Positions 1 through 15,200 of a DNA stretch of 64,000 bases are shown piece by piece. The position numbers and the translations under genes are program-made. The stretch's first letter is position 1. Every line of letters starts with the position of its first letter. Under the pieces are notes generated by a model that saw nothing but the letters and a program-made list of their open reading frames with translations, had not been told where the DNA came from and searched no databases. The stretch is taken from contig VTFK01000452.1 in the NCBI GenBank assembly GCA_009617715.1, forward strand, positions 62,001 to 126,000, given 5' to 3'. Source of the stretch: Plectrocnemia conspersa (lineage: Eukaryota > Arthropoda > Insecta > Trichoptera > Polycentropodidae).

Positions 1-233
1 CATCTCGATGACTTTGTTGTAGGCGATGATTTTAACTCCATCTCGGTATCCGTCAGTTTCTGTGGTCTTGATCTGGTCTTCCATGTAAATCAGAGTGTGG
101 ACTTTAGGAGTTTTGGCAAGAATGTTCTTAAATTTCGGCAATAGATCGTGAGATGTGATGATTGTTGTCACTTCTGTCTCGTTAACGCCATGAGCGATAG
201 CTTCGTCGCCCAAAGTTGCATAAATCGTCACAA
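1..233 (-). CDS. Acsl: Acsl exon, AMP-binding domain, cut by the window edge
   Basis: Acceptor TTTCAG above 233. The reading frame runs open to base 1 (78 codons including the split valine). It begins VVTIYATLGDEAIAHGVNET and continues through a TTIITSHDLLPKFKNIL stretch to DGVKIIAYNKVIEM. This is the expected continuation of the ACSL fold. The ATP-binding P-loop would follow outside the window. Confidence 0.93.
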
Positions 234-3200
234 CTGAAAGATAATCGAGCGATTAAATAATTTAATAAGACACTAAAAATGAATAAAATCCAAATAAATT
301 TAAATTTTACAAACCTGGAATGCTCTGTTTGAAACATCCATGAGCAACAATCATCCATTCGGCCCTAGTTTCAGCAAAAATAACGATGTTTTCCTTAGGC
401 TTGTGTCCGAGCTCGCGAAGACCGTTGCCAAAATGTTTTGCCAATCGTTCAACATCAACAAAACTCTTCCAAATATAGTCGCCCATGTTGTACTGAAAAC
501 AAATTAAAAAAATAAGTACTATGTAATTACATAATTTATTAGGTGTATTTTTTTTATGCCAGTTGTAGCACAATCATTTTAAGCAGTTAAAAAGACAGTG
601 AAAAAAGAAGCCATTAGTTATTATTATGCTGCTAAGTAATTTTGAAACACAAACATTTTATGGCAAAAATCTTTCTTGCTTTTAGCGACTTAAATTACAA
701 AATAAATAAATCAAGTCTCGAAAGACGAATGCTTCTCCCGCAACGTCATGAGTGGAGCATTTAAAGCACCTATATATGCTTGAAAAGTATACAATAGCAT
801 TTAAAAATATTCAATCATACCTTTTTGAATATCCTTCCATTCGGTTGCATTTCATCCTCCTCGTTTAGTATCTGACGTGTTCCGAGACATCTGCGCTCGC
901 CGTGCGCCTTTAAGATGGTCTTTAACATTTTCTCCATAGTGTCTACCTTTTCTCGTTCCAACCAAACGGTAGAGCTGCTCGGTGGAGCGTTTCCTTTGAT
1001 CAGAATAGATTGATCGTCCAATTTCGTGACGGTGGCCTGAATCAAATTAAAACATTATTTAAGCACACCGATAATGCAACCAGTTTATTATATATTATGT
1101 ATATAAAAGCTAACCTTGACTCTTCTTGACAATGCGCGTTTCTGCCATGGTCGCTGCAGCATCAAATGCACCGGGAACGAGAGAATATCGTACACAAATA
1201 CGATAACCCTGATGGCGCCGATTGCTGTCGACACCAATAGGCTCTCCGGACTGAAACGATAAAAATCAATCGATTAGATTTAGAAGTCGACATGTGTTCA
1301 ATAAAATTATCCACCGCCGACACTCACAAGCTGGAGGTCCGCATCTTGGACAGAGTCACAAGCACCACTAACTCGTAAGCAAACTTAACATTGCCTTTTG
1401 TGCCAAAAAAAATAGCTTATCGCAAATTTATCACTATCATAGTGTTACAATCTATTATGCCATATACATATATATAATACATATACCTTCACATTTTTAA
1501 ATAAAAAATAAATAAAATACAAACGCGTCTTCTCATTGAGATCTTCAATTAGTTTTAATATAAGTGACACTTGGAATCAATATCGTGGCACATTTGGGTC
1601 ACGTAGTGATGATCATATTTTAAATAAATAAATAAAAAGTGGCGGTAACTTACATTTAAGTAAAATCATGAAATTTTAAAATCATTTTTATGTAAATGTG
1701 TATATATCTGAGAATAAAACTAGTTTTATTTAGACAAAATCAAGCAGTGCCATAATGGAAACTACCAAACTCCATCGAGTAACGGGTGTCACGTGACCAA
1801 TTATTGATTGCTTGATTTTATTTGTTTCAGTTCGATAAAACATTTGAATGATAAACGATTATTCAAATAAATTACATTTATATATGTACATATATAAATA
1901 TGTAAAGAAACCATAAAAAAGGTTATAATATAACCGGTACCTAGGACACCTCGCACACCATTTATCTATGCCCTCCCTTGAAGCACCAGAATCTTCTGAA
2001 GGGCGAGAAGCACCGGCAATTATTCAGTCAGTGGGTCGAGGTCGCGAACTGGTGACGAGAAACGACCCCGTTTCGTAACCTCCCTAATGAGATGCAAAGT
2101 TCAAGTGGTCCAAAGTCTCGACGAATGGATTCCAAATTAGACCGCTTTTTCGAAATATAATTTAAGGAAAAAGACTTTGTAGTGTCGATTAGCGAGTACA
2201 CGTTAACATGAAAAAGAGATCTAAAGTACAAACGTTCAAAAACACGCTTTATCTGTCAGACGGATGTGATAGGCGATTTGCGCAAAGGTCGCACGATTTT
2301 GCGGAAAAAAATGTATATATAACTCAATCGCGATTTTCGTACGAAAAAACGCATACACCAGCTGACAAGTCCGCGAGCGGCCTTGGACCTCGCATTTTAT
2401 TATACCTTCTGAGAGGTCTCGGATGTACGTCGGGTCGAAAACCGGTATGAGAAAATGATCGCGTCTGGTTCACACGTCGCAATTTCTGGGGAAATTGATG
2501 ATCCCCCACTTTAGGGAAGCATGACGCTTAAAAACAAAACAACTTGACGCGAAAAAGCTCGCTAAAAACGCATTGATGTCGCCGACTACCATTCGAGCAG
2601 CTCAAACAGAATAAAATAGGTCGTGAGAAATCGATTGGAAGGCATAGTTAATACAATTTATGTAAGTTTAGTCTAATGCGCGTCATTTTTTATTTAACTT
2701 AAAAATCGATGAAAACGATGCATTATTAAAATTTCGCAATTGTAGTACATATTAATACATCATAAATTTGAATGTGGGCCACAAAGTATATTTTCAGACT
2801 CAGAAGCGACTCAATAACAAACAAATCTATTAGCTAGTTACGAAAACGAATCGTCAAGAACCATAAAAAAGATGACAAGAGCTTGCTAAAAGCTTTTAAA
2901 ACTAATTGATTTATTTGTGAGTTTCTAATATTTTAACGATTTTTTTATCATCGGCGTTGAATTACTGTACCCGAATGGACTTCAAACGGTTTTAAAAAAA
3001 CATTTAAACGAAGCTGAATAATATCGGTAACAAATACAAAAACAAGTGGTCGGTGCATAATGCTATGGAATGGGACGACAGGTAGCTGAATCCGAGATTA
3101 TACATTTCACGAATTACACCGTTGCTGTTGCCTGTTTTCGAACCGCCGCGCCGATACGTAAAATACAGTTTATTAATTTTCAACAGTCAATGCACATGGC

Positions 3201-6200
3201 TGTATTGGTTTGTTGTTCTCAATATTAATATCTCATCGTTTTATTTCATTTCATATACATATTTTAATTAATATAATCATTGCCTTGCTCTAAGTGTTTT
3301 TTTTTATATAATTTATTTCTAAAATTACTACTGTTTTTATTTATTTCAATTCAGCCCTATTATCCGTGATCACGTGAATACTATTGAGAAAAAAATAATA
3401 GTCGTATGTTTCCGCCCCCAAAGCACAGCAAGGTACATACAACCATTTTTAGCAACGGTTCAAGACGACCGATCGTTCACATCATTACGGATAGTGTGAT
3501 TTTTTGCGGTACCCCATTAGAGGAAATTTGGTTTTATTACGTCATTGGGCGACAAAGTTATGAAATAATCCCGTTTCCGCGATATTATGAATCGTCCGTC
3601 GAGCACTGATGAGCATTTCCATGAAAATTAGCCGATTCTCCGCTAAGTTCGGAAGATTTTTCAGACTTAGGAACCTCAAATACAGTATGAAAAAAATAAA
3701 TATTTATTTTTTCATACTGTATTTGTTAAAATAACCTCAAAGCGCAAATGTTTGAGATATTTTATTTTCGTTAAATAAAGTTCCAAAATATTTTTAACGT
3801 CTTTAAAACCCTTTCTATGCTACATATAAATACAAAAAAAATAATTATTTTACAGATGTTATCTTTTTGCCCGATATTCATATATCGAGTAATCTAATTG
3901 TTTTTAAAACATATGAACATATATTTGGGGTAAAAGTTAAAAAATAAGTGATAATGGTGTACATTCTTAGAGAAATAGTCTCTTTATCCTCACATAACAA
4001 TCAGTCGACTATTCAAAATTGTCTATTTTTAGAAAAAAATATATTTTAAATAATATAAAAGTCACTATTGAAAATTCATATAATTATAAGTTGAAACAAT
4101 TAAAAATACACAAAAAAAAATAATAGAAACGCAACGGTTACGACAAAAGAAAGATTAAAACTAACTTATTCAATGACGTCAAGTGATAAAAAAATTCGGA
4201 AATTACTCGCAATCCGGGAGTTTTTCACATGTTTTTTCGCAACACTGATGCGCGTAGTTTGTATGGGAGAGCGGCAATAAAAACCAATATATAAAACCCA
4301 AATGTTATATTTTTTTATATTTTAACCAGAGATGGCATTATATTTCCTTCAATTATTTCTTCAATATGATCTCCCTAAATCTCATAAAACAGTCGACGTC
4401 AGTAGACGTTCCATAACAGTGGTGGAACATCATAAAAAGTCGTGCAAATGTGCTTTTTTTATTACCTTTTGACTGTTATAAACGGAAATGGTCGTGGACA
4501 CCTGTATTAACAGGCAACATAATGAGTAAAATTTGTTCGTATGATTGGTATTAACCATTACAATGCCATAATTTTAGTTATTACCAATTAAAATACAGTT
4601 GAGAATCACCGATGGATGAGTACCAAAATCGTTTAAAACGCCTTACTAAAGAATTACGCTAAAATCAGAAGGATAATTTTTTTTTTTAAAAAATGACACT
4701 TAATCACAAAAAACATCAGTTTTTAAGGGTTCTATTTAACAGGATATTATTTTGAGAGACATGTGCATTTAAATAAATACTTTGTTCCGTAAAACGAATT
4801 GTTTATGCATTAACCTAAGGTAAATCTTCGGATTTTTTATTTGGAAGAATTACTAAAACGATATTGTCCCATTGAAGCTCGCAAATATGTTAAAATAAGC
4901 TTCAACTTTTTGAATGATCGTTCACGACTTGCAATCGATTCTGCAACAGTTTAAATGATATGCAGGCAAATGGGAAGATTTGTAAATATATCATCTGAAT
5001 ATGACACAATACAAGTAAGAAGATCCAAATGAGCTTTTGGTAACACTTCATTACGAATAGTAAGCAGCATTTTATTTCTGGGGAAAAATTCGTTCCATCG
5101 ACGTCCGTGTCTTTAAAATTCGTAAAATTTATGCAATTTTGACGCAGTTTATTTTCATCAATTTTAAAAAGAAGAGTTTCTATGTCCAGCAGAAGTCCAA
5201 ACTTTTTATTTAGGTCTTTTAGTCTTAAAAACTGTTATTTCTCGTTGCAATCGGTCAAGTATGTTTTTCGTAACACGTATGATTTTATTCTCTACTGAAA
5301 GATCTGCATCAATTAAAACTATTCCTGGCATCACACACAAATTAACTAAGCCCTAATGGTCAAGTCCTAAATACAAACTAAACAAACTCAACTCTCAGGG
5401 GAAAATAAGCGGTAGAAGTACAGATAGACATCGCATCTCACATATTGCTCCATATTTTGTCTGCACTTGGATATTACATTATGTTTTATAAATATGATAG
5501 CTATCCTTATCGGTATATGAGAGCATTGGTCAAATTATATTCAAACCGAATTTTGGTCAATAAAAATTCACGTCAAAAGCAATAAAATCGTGTCGGCGAC
5601 GGCACGATTTTATTGCTTTTGACGTGGATTTTTGACTTCTGAGAAGGGATAACTATTTTTGCGCTCTCCTATTGATCAAAATTTGGTTTAGATATGCTTC
5701 ATTTGATTCTCACTTATTGTAAGTCATAATATTGTTATAAAAAGTATTAATATAATCGCTACATAAACGAGCGTTTCTACTGCGACGGTACGATTTTATG
5801 GTTTTTGACGTAAATTCTAAACAAGGACCCCTTGAATTTGTCCAAAAATATGCACGTCATGTCATTTAATGAAATAGTACGAATCTTAATGAAATCGAAA
5901 TACTATAAAAAATCGACCACCTAGGTACTAGCCTATTTTTCCTCAAATTTTTTAATTGTAATGTAAGTGGTAAAGCTTTTTTTAATTCTTCCCAGCGAAT
6001 AGTAGAACGATAAAGAACGTGTTTAAGCTTTTCAACTGTTCTAAAAAAATGTCCATTACTGGATCTTGCTTGGATAAGTGTTTTAGCCAAATTTAAATTA
6101 TGGTTGTCACAGTTTACAAATAATGCCATGTGATTCCTGGCAAAATCAAATATATTGTTTGATTATGGTTTATTACCAACTTTTGGCGCGCCCCTCAATA

Positions 6201-9200
6201 TTGCGCCCAGGAGCATATGTCCCCTTCTGCCCCTCTCCCTGTCCTGGTTTCATGGAACATTTTTGCTCATTTTTTTTTTTTATTTCTAAACCTAAATATA
6301 TATTTAGACATTCAGTGTTTTTATTTAAGATTAATATAATATACCGAGTAGAATAACTGTTATATTCCACCACTGAAGAAATGCTGATAAATGGAACATG
6401 ACACACCGAAATACTAAATTAAACGTGGTTCACAATTATTGTGAATAACGAATATTACGGTATCAAATACATATCGAAAGAGTTACATCATTATCTGAAG
6501 AAGTGTGATAGCAAAAGGTCCTACACACCTGTTCTATAGGAACGTACATTATCAACGATAGGTCAATCAAAACAAAAATTCCAACGACCAAATCAGAAAC
6601 GTCGAGAAAGTTGCCTCGGGTAACGTATGTCTAACATTTTCACTCGAACTACCGTTGCATAATAACGCTTTGCGAATATGAACTTAGAATAACGTCAATG
6701 AACGATCAATACATACAACAAAGCGCAGTTGTTCAATAGATTAAAAGACGCTGACTAATCATAACGAGCGATAACATTGACCCAAAAGCAACCTCATAAT
6801 AATTATTATCAGTTCCTTAGAAAATTAGCAACGGATGCATAAATGAGACCACACGCGGTTTCATTCATAATAAAACACGTTGACACAACTTCATAATGAA
6901 AAATGAGCACGTTTATCAAAAATAAAACGTTTCAAAGTTTAGAACGATGATTAGGTGACACACCAAGTTCTTTCAAACATCAGCTAACAGGGTAAATTAT
7001 CATTTTATTTTAAAACTGTGAAAGATCGACCACCGTACATGTACGGCGATACCGCTCAACCTGTTAAATAATATTCTAAATTTTTTTTCTTTAGTTCTTT
7101 CAATGAGTTCATCAGTGATGACGGATGGCCATCTCTAGCTTATTCAAGCTTTAAACGAAAACAAGTAAATGATGAATTTCAGAAGCAGGTTCTCCTTTCT
7201 CACAGAATAAACACTGCCATTTTAGATAAATATTTAATAACATTGCAGCTACTCCAGTGCATACGTATATCAGTCGATGCAGATAAATGCAACGTTTTCG
7301 TTATAAAAATGAACATACGTTGTGCATATCGCGAGCACACATCTATATCGATTGACCCGAATAAGGGGGGGCACAAACACGGGTAGGTGCACATGCACTT
7401 GCATAAATGAACTATCTCAATATAGATTTTTAACAATAATTGCAGTATTACGATAATATACAATTAGCCAAATTAGATAGCGATCGATCGCATGATTTCG
7501 GATTACATTTTTGCACGGCAACTCGTTACAGTTAATCTTCTGTTACGCAAACGCCTTTTTAATCTTTATTGTATTCTATAAATTATAAATAATTTACCGG
7601 ATAATATACTACTAATCTCGGATCAAATTAATTCGTTTAAACTAGATACGATACATGAATAATTTAAATGCATTTATATCATGCAATATTTAATGAGATG
7701 AGCGTAACTTTATGTTCATAAAAGTATATATACTCAGAAGGTCAACGAATGAATACATAAATATATTATTATATAGCGATAGTTATAAATACACCCGTTT
7801 ATTTATATATAAAATTGCAAAAATATTACATCAATTCGTGTAAATAAAATGATAAGGCATACATTTAAGCGTGCCGCTGATTAGCAGCTGAAATATAGTA
7901 GGATCTGAAGATAAGATTTTATTATATTCGAATTTAAACCCTTTTTGACTGTCCATAAAAAAATATTTTATTGAATTATTTATTAATTGACAACGAAGAT
8001 TGTCGTCGTTTGCATTCGAGTGAAGCACACATATTACAAATATTAATAAAAAAAATTTGAATAAAATGATTTCATTTATCTCTCAAAAAGATAAAAAAAA
8101 ACGATCGAATCAATCTAAACCAAGTTACGCTTTAGGACCCTGCTCAAAATAAATGCTCACCCTGTCTTTAAACAAATATATATATTATAGACAACAAATT
8201 TTAAATAAATTTTATTATAGTATCAACGGTTTACGAGACATATGTATGCTTTTTGGACTATTAATATTTTTCGGAACCAACATTGTTGGCACTTTACGTC
8301 CACTTCACCAACAGCTATGTCTCGTTGCGTGGTAGCCAAACTGTGGTATTAATAAAATCTTTGAAGTCGTGTTATTCTTTTCACAACTTTCATCTGCCGA
8401 TGATACGCGGCCTGAAAAACGCCAGGGTCAACGCGACGCTTCTAAGATACGCTAAAAAGTTTAAAGGAAAAGATCGTGTTTACACTTTTTATTAGTAAAC
8501 ACATACGATCTCCTACGTGCGAACGAATAGTTGAGAGTCACGTTCGGGCGAACTATGATCCAACTAAATTGCTCAACGAATAATACCTGATTTTTGTATT
8601 TAATTATATAATTTGCAAAGTAACAAACCGGTTGATGGATTGTTACTTCGCAAATTATGTTGTTGAATTCGCGAATGGTGTTTATTGCAGTGAGCATACA
8701 AAACAAACAAGATTTCTCAATGCCAAGTTTAAACGATGAAAACATCAAAAATTTTACAAATCGATCCCTCCATTAGTATCACCAAAACCTGCGTGTAATT
8801 GACTAGCATACGTAGCATTTGAATCTGAATAGATACGTGTACGCTAACTCACGCCCAATACCGGATATTATGTTCGAAGTTAATCTATTGTCTGTCGAAT
8901 TGTAGTTTATACATATGTATATTAAAAGATATTTCATGTTGGGTTTAAGTAACGAAAGTAAAATAAATTGTATCATTAAAACTAAATTTGGCAGGACCAT
9001 AAAGAGGAAATTAATTATTGAAATATTTTTAACTTATGTTCTCCTTTAATTTCAAATTAAGATAATTGCAGATTTCATGCAATTAATTATTTTTATAGAT
9101 CTCAAAGGCCACTACAGCAATAACAAAATATATTTTACTAAAAAAAAAGTATGCCGTACAACCAGGACTATGAAGTCGGAGTCGTATAAAATCGAGTATG

Positions 9201-12200
9201 TTGAAGAACGTTTATTTATCCGCTTAAAATAATCAAATCTGATATAAGAGCTTCCATCAAAGCTGACTAATTAGAAGATAAAATTCAGTTTAAATTACGA
9301 ATGGAAAAGATTTAATCAACCTCGCAAAATAAAGCCAATGAAATAAACTTTTTCCATTGCGAGTATAATTTTTAAATTTGTTGTTTTTATTTATTTTACT
9401 TAACGTATATTAGGAATATTTTTTTTTATTTTTTTTTTTATACTAACTTTTTTACATACATATATCATTATAATAAGTCAATAAATTTGAATTAGGTAGA
9501 CGAGGTATTTTTTGTTTAACCTTTCCTTCTCTGTGATGTGTAACTATACTCTGTTTCTTTTAACAGAGTCATTTTGAAGTCTATCCATTTCGTCATTATT
9601 CGTAAGTGAAAAAGAGATAAAAATATGACGAAGGAACAAAATTGAATACTGACAGGACAAAGTTTGCCCCCCTTTACCCCCGAAAAATCTGAAATGATGT
9701 GCTTGCTACTAAAGCAAAAATTCACCGCTTTTCTTTCAAAGAATATACTAAAGAAAAGCAGTTTCGTATCTATCCCGAAAATATTTTTAAAAATATATCT
9801 TTAGGGAGCGTAACCCTAGGGGTGGTTGACCTCGCGGCCAATGAGACTCCTGGTCGAATCCTATTAGACTGTTTATTATTTTATATTTACAAGTTTGTTA
9901 ATGGACGAATACGGCGTGACGCTTCTCGTGATGTCGGAGTTCGTGCAGTTGATGATGCTCAGGATGGCTCAAGCTGCATGCAACAGGTGTCAGGAGTGTC
10001 AGGTGGGGGCGCGTAGCTGGTTCCTCAGGAAGGCTGCTGGTTGTCGTTTGCCGCTGACTCCACTCTCTGGCGTCTGGTCTGTCTCGTGCCTCAGCGTCTC
10101 GCTTGATTGCCTCGGGCTCTCTGCCAAGGTCTTGTGTCCACTGCGGATCAACTCGGATCAACTGCCGTCTCCTCGTCGGAGTCCGGGCTTATATTATTTT
10201 AGGGGATGCACCCTTGCTGGCCAATCACGCTTGTGCATCGATCTCCTAGCCAATCGCTGGAGTCGCTTCGTAGAATTCGAGAAATCGGATGTTGCATATT
10301 TGGAAGCGAGTTGTTGCTTGCTCCGACTTTCAAATTCTACGGAAAGGGTTTGCTGTTGTGATGATTAATTGCATCCGCACCGTTTAGTCACAAAAGGGAT
10401 TCTCTTAACGACCCGTGTTGTGTGGTCAAAAGAAATCCCTCTTGTGCCATGATGTTTGTCTCATTGTTAATGGTGAACATTCTTGGTTACGGGCATTAAC
10501 AATGAGACAATTGCCATTTTTTGTGCGTTACTATTGGTGGTCGACAGTCGCCACATATCGTTTCAGGAAAATTATATAACAATACATTTTCATCGGTAGA
10601 TACATATATATTTTTACCAGTGAAAATATTATTTATCTGGCAGGTGCTAGTAAAATCATGTGATTTCATTTTTCCATACGTAATGATTGATACATACATT
10701 TACATACTAATCATTATTTATTTACATGCGATGTATAAATGTCACAGTAAATGTGTATTTTTCAGTGAAGTTATATCTTCAATAGTAAAGTCTAAATACA
10801 TTTTCACCAGTAGATACATATTTCTACTAGTGAAAATATTATTAACTGATTAAATTATACGCTGCTATAAAATGTATATGGAACTCAATAAGACTCATTT
10901 GCTGTTCAAACCCAAACCTAACATAAATTCTAAAACTAATTATAGTCCAAAATACAAACTAAGCCAACTCATCTCTCAGAGGAAAATATGCGGAAGAACA
11001 AGTACAGACAGTCGCATATTGCTCTATAGTTTCTCTGCACATACATTTTAAAAATAGTATAGCTTTCCTTACGGATATTACTACGGATTAGTGTAGGTAG
11101 TATACAAACATAATTTTGGTCAATAGAAGGGCGCAAAAACAATTATCACTTCTCAGAAATCAAAAATTGACGTCAAAAGCAATAAAATCGTGCCGATGCT
11201 TTTTTTATTTTCAACAATTAAATTTTAATTATTATTACATGTTGACCATAACTATAAGTAATTAATGCGATATTTATGAATATTACGATTTGAAATAGCT
11301 TATTTACATGTGTATATACTACACAGCACAGTAACACGCGGATTTATTTGGCACAGTAAGGGAAAGGTTAATGTTTTTTTTAAAACAGTTTTATTTTTTC
11401 ATAATTTGAAAATCGTTGACATTATTTTTATTGCTATCAATGCTGGTAAAATTGTAAACGACTCCACAGCCCTTACAATAAAATAACGGCCTTATACATC
11501 TAATTTTCCTTTATTTGCATACATTTATTTGACACAAAAATAAACGATTATTTTACCGAAAAGTTTATTAATTTCAACTCAAAATAGTAAAGGATCGTAA
11601 ATATAACAAGTAACAACAGATTTCCTATAGTGGTAACCACCTTATCTTCATGCACAAACATGTGTACAGATCAAGATTGCATTTACGATAAGTATTTTAC
11701 GACCTATAAAATTTTCAGGTTGGTTCCAAAGTAATTTTCCATGAAATAGATTTGTTTTTATTGTTGAATAACAAGTTTTTTTCTACGCCTTAATTAAAAC
11801 CAAACGGCATAAAAAAACAACAAGTATTTATTCAATTAAGGGGAGAGATTTGTAATAATTATTGTTATGTTTACAATAGTTTTCACACCCTATGATCGCC
11901 TTTTTTCTCTCGTTCACACGTATACATCTCTTTCAAAACCCACTGCTCTGCAATAAGCTAACCGAGCGTACACACCATACAATGACGGTCCGGTTTTATC
12001 GGTTTTGCTGTGATGATTTTTATAAATAAAAGTTAAAATTTACCTTAAACACAAAAAGGCCGAGTATGTATTAATATTTATATATAGTTATTTTAAAAAC
12101 AGTGATTAATTAGCTATTCATAAATTCGTTGTGACTAATCGAAACACGAAAAAACTCCCACATAGTGGTGACAGCCGGACTACGCCCGATATAGAGGATC

Positions 12201-15200
12201 ATTCTCATGCTCAATTTTATGCATGCAAATACATATTTTCCAATAAAATCACAGCTTATGGAAAAAATAAAATTATCTTTTTCAATTACAAATTTCATAG
12301 CCATAGAAAGACGCGTTGCAGAAGCCTCGCCTGCGATTGGTTTGCAAAAATTCCGCACATTCCCGAAGCACCAAAGCACCGTTACCGCTGTAACGTTATC
12401 TTCGTGATCCTCGACCGAAATAGCACCGAGTGTACTGAACGAACAACATAATAATAATGATATATACAAGCAAACGAACGAGGGCGGCGGCGACGACACC
12501 AAGTTAAAATTTCTATTTCTATTGCCACGCCTTCGAACTTTTGGCACAAACAGCACCCATGGCCTACGCCACGGAAAGTCAATATTATAAAGATGGTTCA
12601 TTTATTGGGCGATATCATAAAGTTCGAGACGAGAAATTTTCAGTGAGAGAAAGTAGAGGCGACGACCTCTAGGTTCGAAAATAAATAAACAGCACGCGGC
12701 CTTCGACGACAGTCAAGACGATAGCGATCGAAGTAAGAAGTGTCGAAGAATGTCGAAAAATGTGTTATTCAAGAGTCGGTTTGGAGCGAGCTCGTTCCGG
12801 TAATTTGATGTTCAGTGAGGGGGTCGTAATAACAAGCAATTATAAAAAAAAAATGTTTATGATACATGTACACAAACAACTTTTAGAAAAAAATAAAGTA
12901 ATCGATGGTATTCGACAGAATATCTGCTAAATATATTATCTACACAACAAACTGAAAATATGTATGTAAATAATATAATACCAAGTATAACCCAAGAGTT
13001 TCAACTTCCTAAATTAACTGTACAATTATTTTATTGTAGTATGTACTGAATTTTAAAAGGTTAGTTATTACTTTGGTAAGTAAGAGCAGATTGGTGACAA
13101 TTTCATGAAGGTATATTTCGTTGATATATATTGTTACAACGTGCATCCAAATGTACGCTTTTCAGCGGCCATGTCGCACAGTTGAGAAAATAAACATTAA
13201 TAAATTTCTTACTACTCGACCTGATTCACTTAATCAAGATTCATTGAAAAATATCACGAACACATAATTTTGTGACAACATCTTGTGTAAACAAATACAT
13301 AAATTCAGGGTGAAATACTATTGCAAAATTTGAATTCTTATCAAGGGTAAAACTCGACAAGATAATGAAAAAAATACCGATTCATGTATTATGTTATATA
13401 TATTTTGTAAATTATAATATTTTTAATTTTAAACTCCTAGTCCTTTTGTCTACACTGTTTTTTACTGGAAGCTCTTACGTCCACAACGTCTGGACATTTT
13501 TTATCAAGTTATTTAAAATTATATCTTATAAATTTATGAAAAATAAATAAATAAAACGTATTTTAAATATTTAATTTATTGTATAAATATCTCTAAAATT
13601 ATTTTTAGTAATAAATAAATAATTGAATTTCATTTAAAAAATATTTAATATTTTTTTTAAAACACATTAAGGTCCAATCACGCGTTTACGCGTGATAGCA
13701 AAGCTTCGCACGTTTGTAAGTGTTAAAAATGAGATAATTTAAGTTGGTAAAAATATCGCGCGAACGTAATAAAAATTCAAACTGATTCGAGAGATAGCAA
13801 TGTATACACTTATAGTTGTTTTGGTAAATTGAAAAAATATCGTTTTGTCAAAATATTTAAAACTACGCAAAAATACCGGACTGTAGTGTTGATATATACT
13901 ATAACTTCTAAAATTAATTTTACCAAAATAGAATTTATTTCATATACTAGAGAAAAATTTTATTTTTATTTTTACTATATATATATAATGATCTTTAAAT
14001 TATTTACTTAAATATATTCATTCAAAATTCCTTATTAACAAAACTTTGGATTACAAAAGCTTAAATCAGTAAATATGTGGATTTTAAGTTCCTGATTAAA
14101 TAACATTGAATCATAATTTCAATAATAAAAGTAGACACGATCATAATAAACTTTAAAAATAAATATATAATTGTTATCAACTAAAAATAAAGCTTGTATG
14201 CATTTTATAAAACCATATTAAATGTTAAAGGGTTAAAAATAAAGCATATAAGCCACCAATTCAATTTAATTTAAATTAGCTGAGAAGTGAAAGTTTTAGA
14301 ATATTTCACTCACAATTAAATTTTCTTCGAGCGTTTCAAATCTTTCAAATTAATAACTATCGATACTATATTACTCGTACATAGATGAGCTTCAAATATA
14401 AATAAAAAGTTCGTAGAAGCGACACATTATAGAATTAACACTTACCGGCCGATGACTCAAATATGCGTCATTATTTTACATTTTATTACTGTTCGTTAAA
14501 AAAATTGCTTATAAAATCAAATTACACGTCTTTATTTTTCCATTGAACATATAATCGATAACAATAAAATAATGGCGATGATCGAGTAGAATTTTGTTTA
14601 AAATAAAACGATATTTAGTAAGAAAAAAAAACTCATTGAATGAAAACAAGTTTTAGCAAAATACGAAAAAGTTAAAAAAAATTCACAAAATTAACACGCT
14701 TTTGACTGAGTTTGAATAAGACATGTTTAGCTATTTTATAAAATGGATGTGATTGTGTCGATTTGTGACCACTGATTCGTCACTACCATCCAAATAGCTA
14801 TTGCGAAACAGTGGACTAAATAGATGGACCGTTAAAAAGCTCAAAGTAGTTCTAGTCCATCGGCGGGTTTAATTTTGGGATCCTCGGTGAATATTGTTCA
14901 TTGATTATTTGAAGAATGGAAAAACCACTGATGAAAAACGACGAAAACAAAAATCCGGTCCATTCATCGAAGCAAACAACCCCCAAAAAATATTTTTGCT
15001 TCCAATTAATTTCCCATACCCAATATTATCTGTCCCTACAGTAGAAAAGTACAAATGCGGAGTTAACCCTTTGGTTTCCGAAATCGATATATGTTTTTGC
15101 TACTTTAGCGAAAGTTTCCGAATCCGATGTCATCGTGAATATGTATATTTAAAATTTGTTTCGCGCACTTTTTATTATTTACATTATTATGAAATACGTC

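Noticed and set aside
9895..10368. 157-codon plus-strand open frame with many Cys and Leu
   Set aside because: It lies wholly in the inserted GC-rich element, has no family resemblance, and an equally open frame runs on the other strand.
12110..12601. 163-codon minus-strand open frame
   Set aside because: Composition is not protein-like, the region is CpG-rich, overlapping frames are open on both strands, and no splice or start context supports it.
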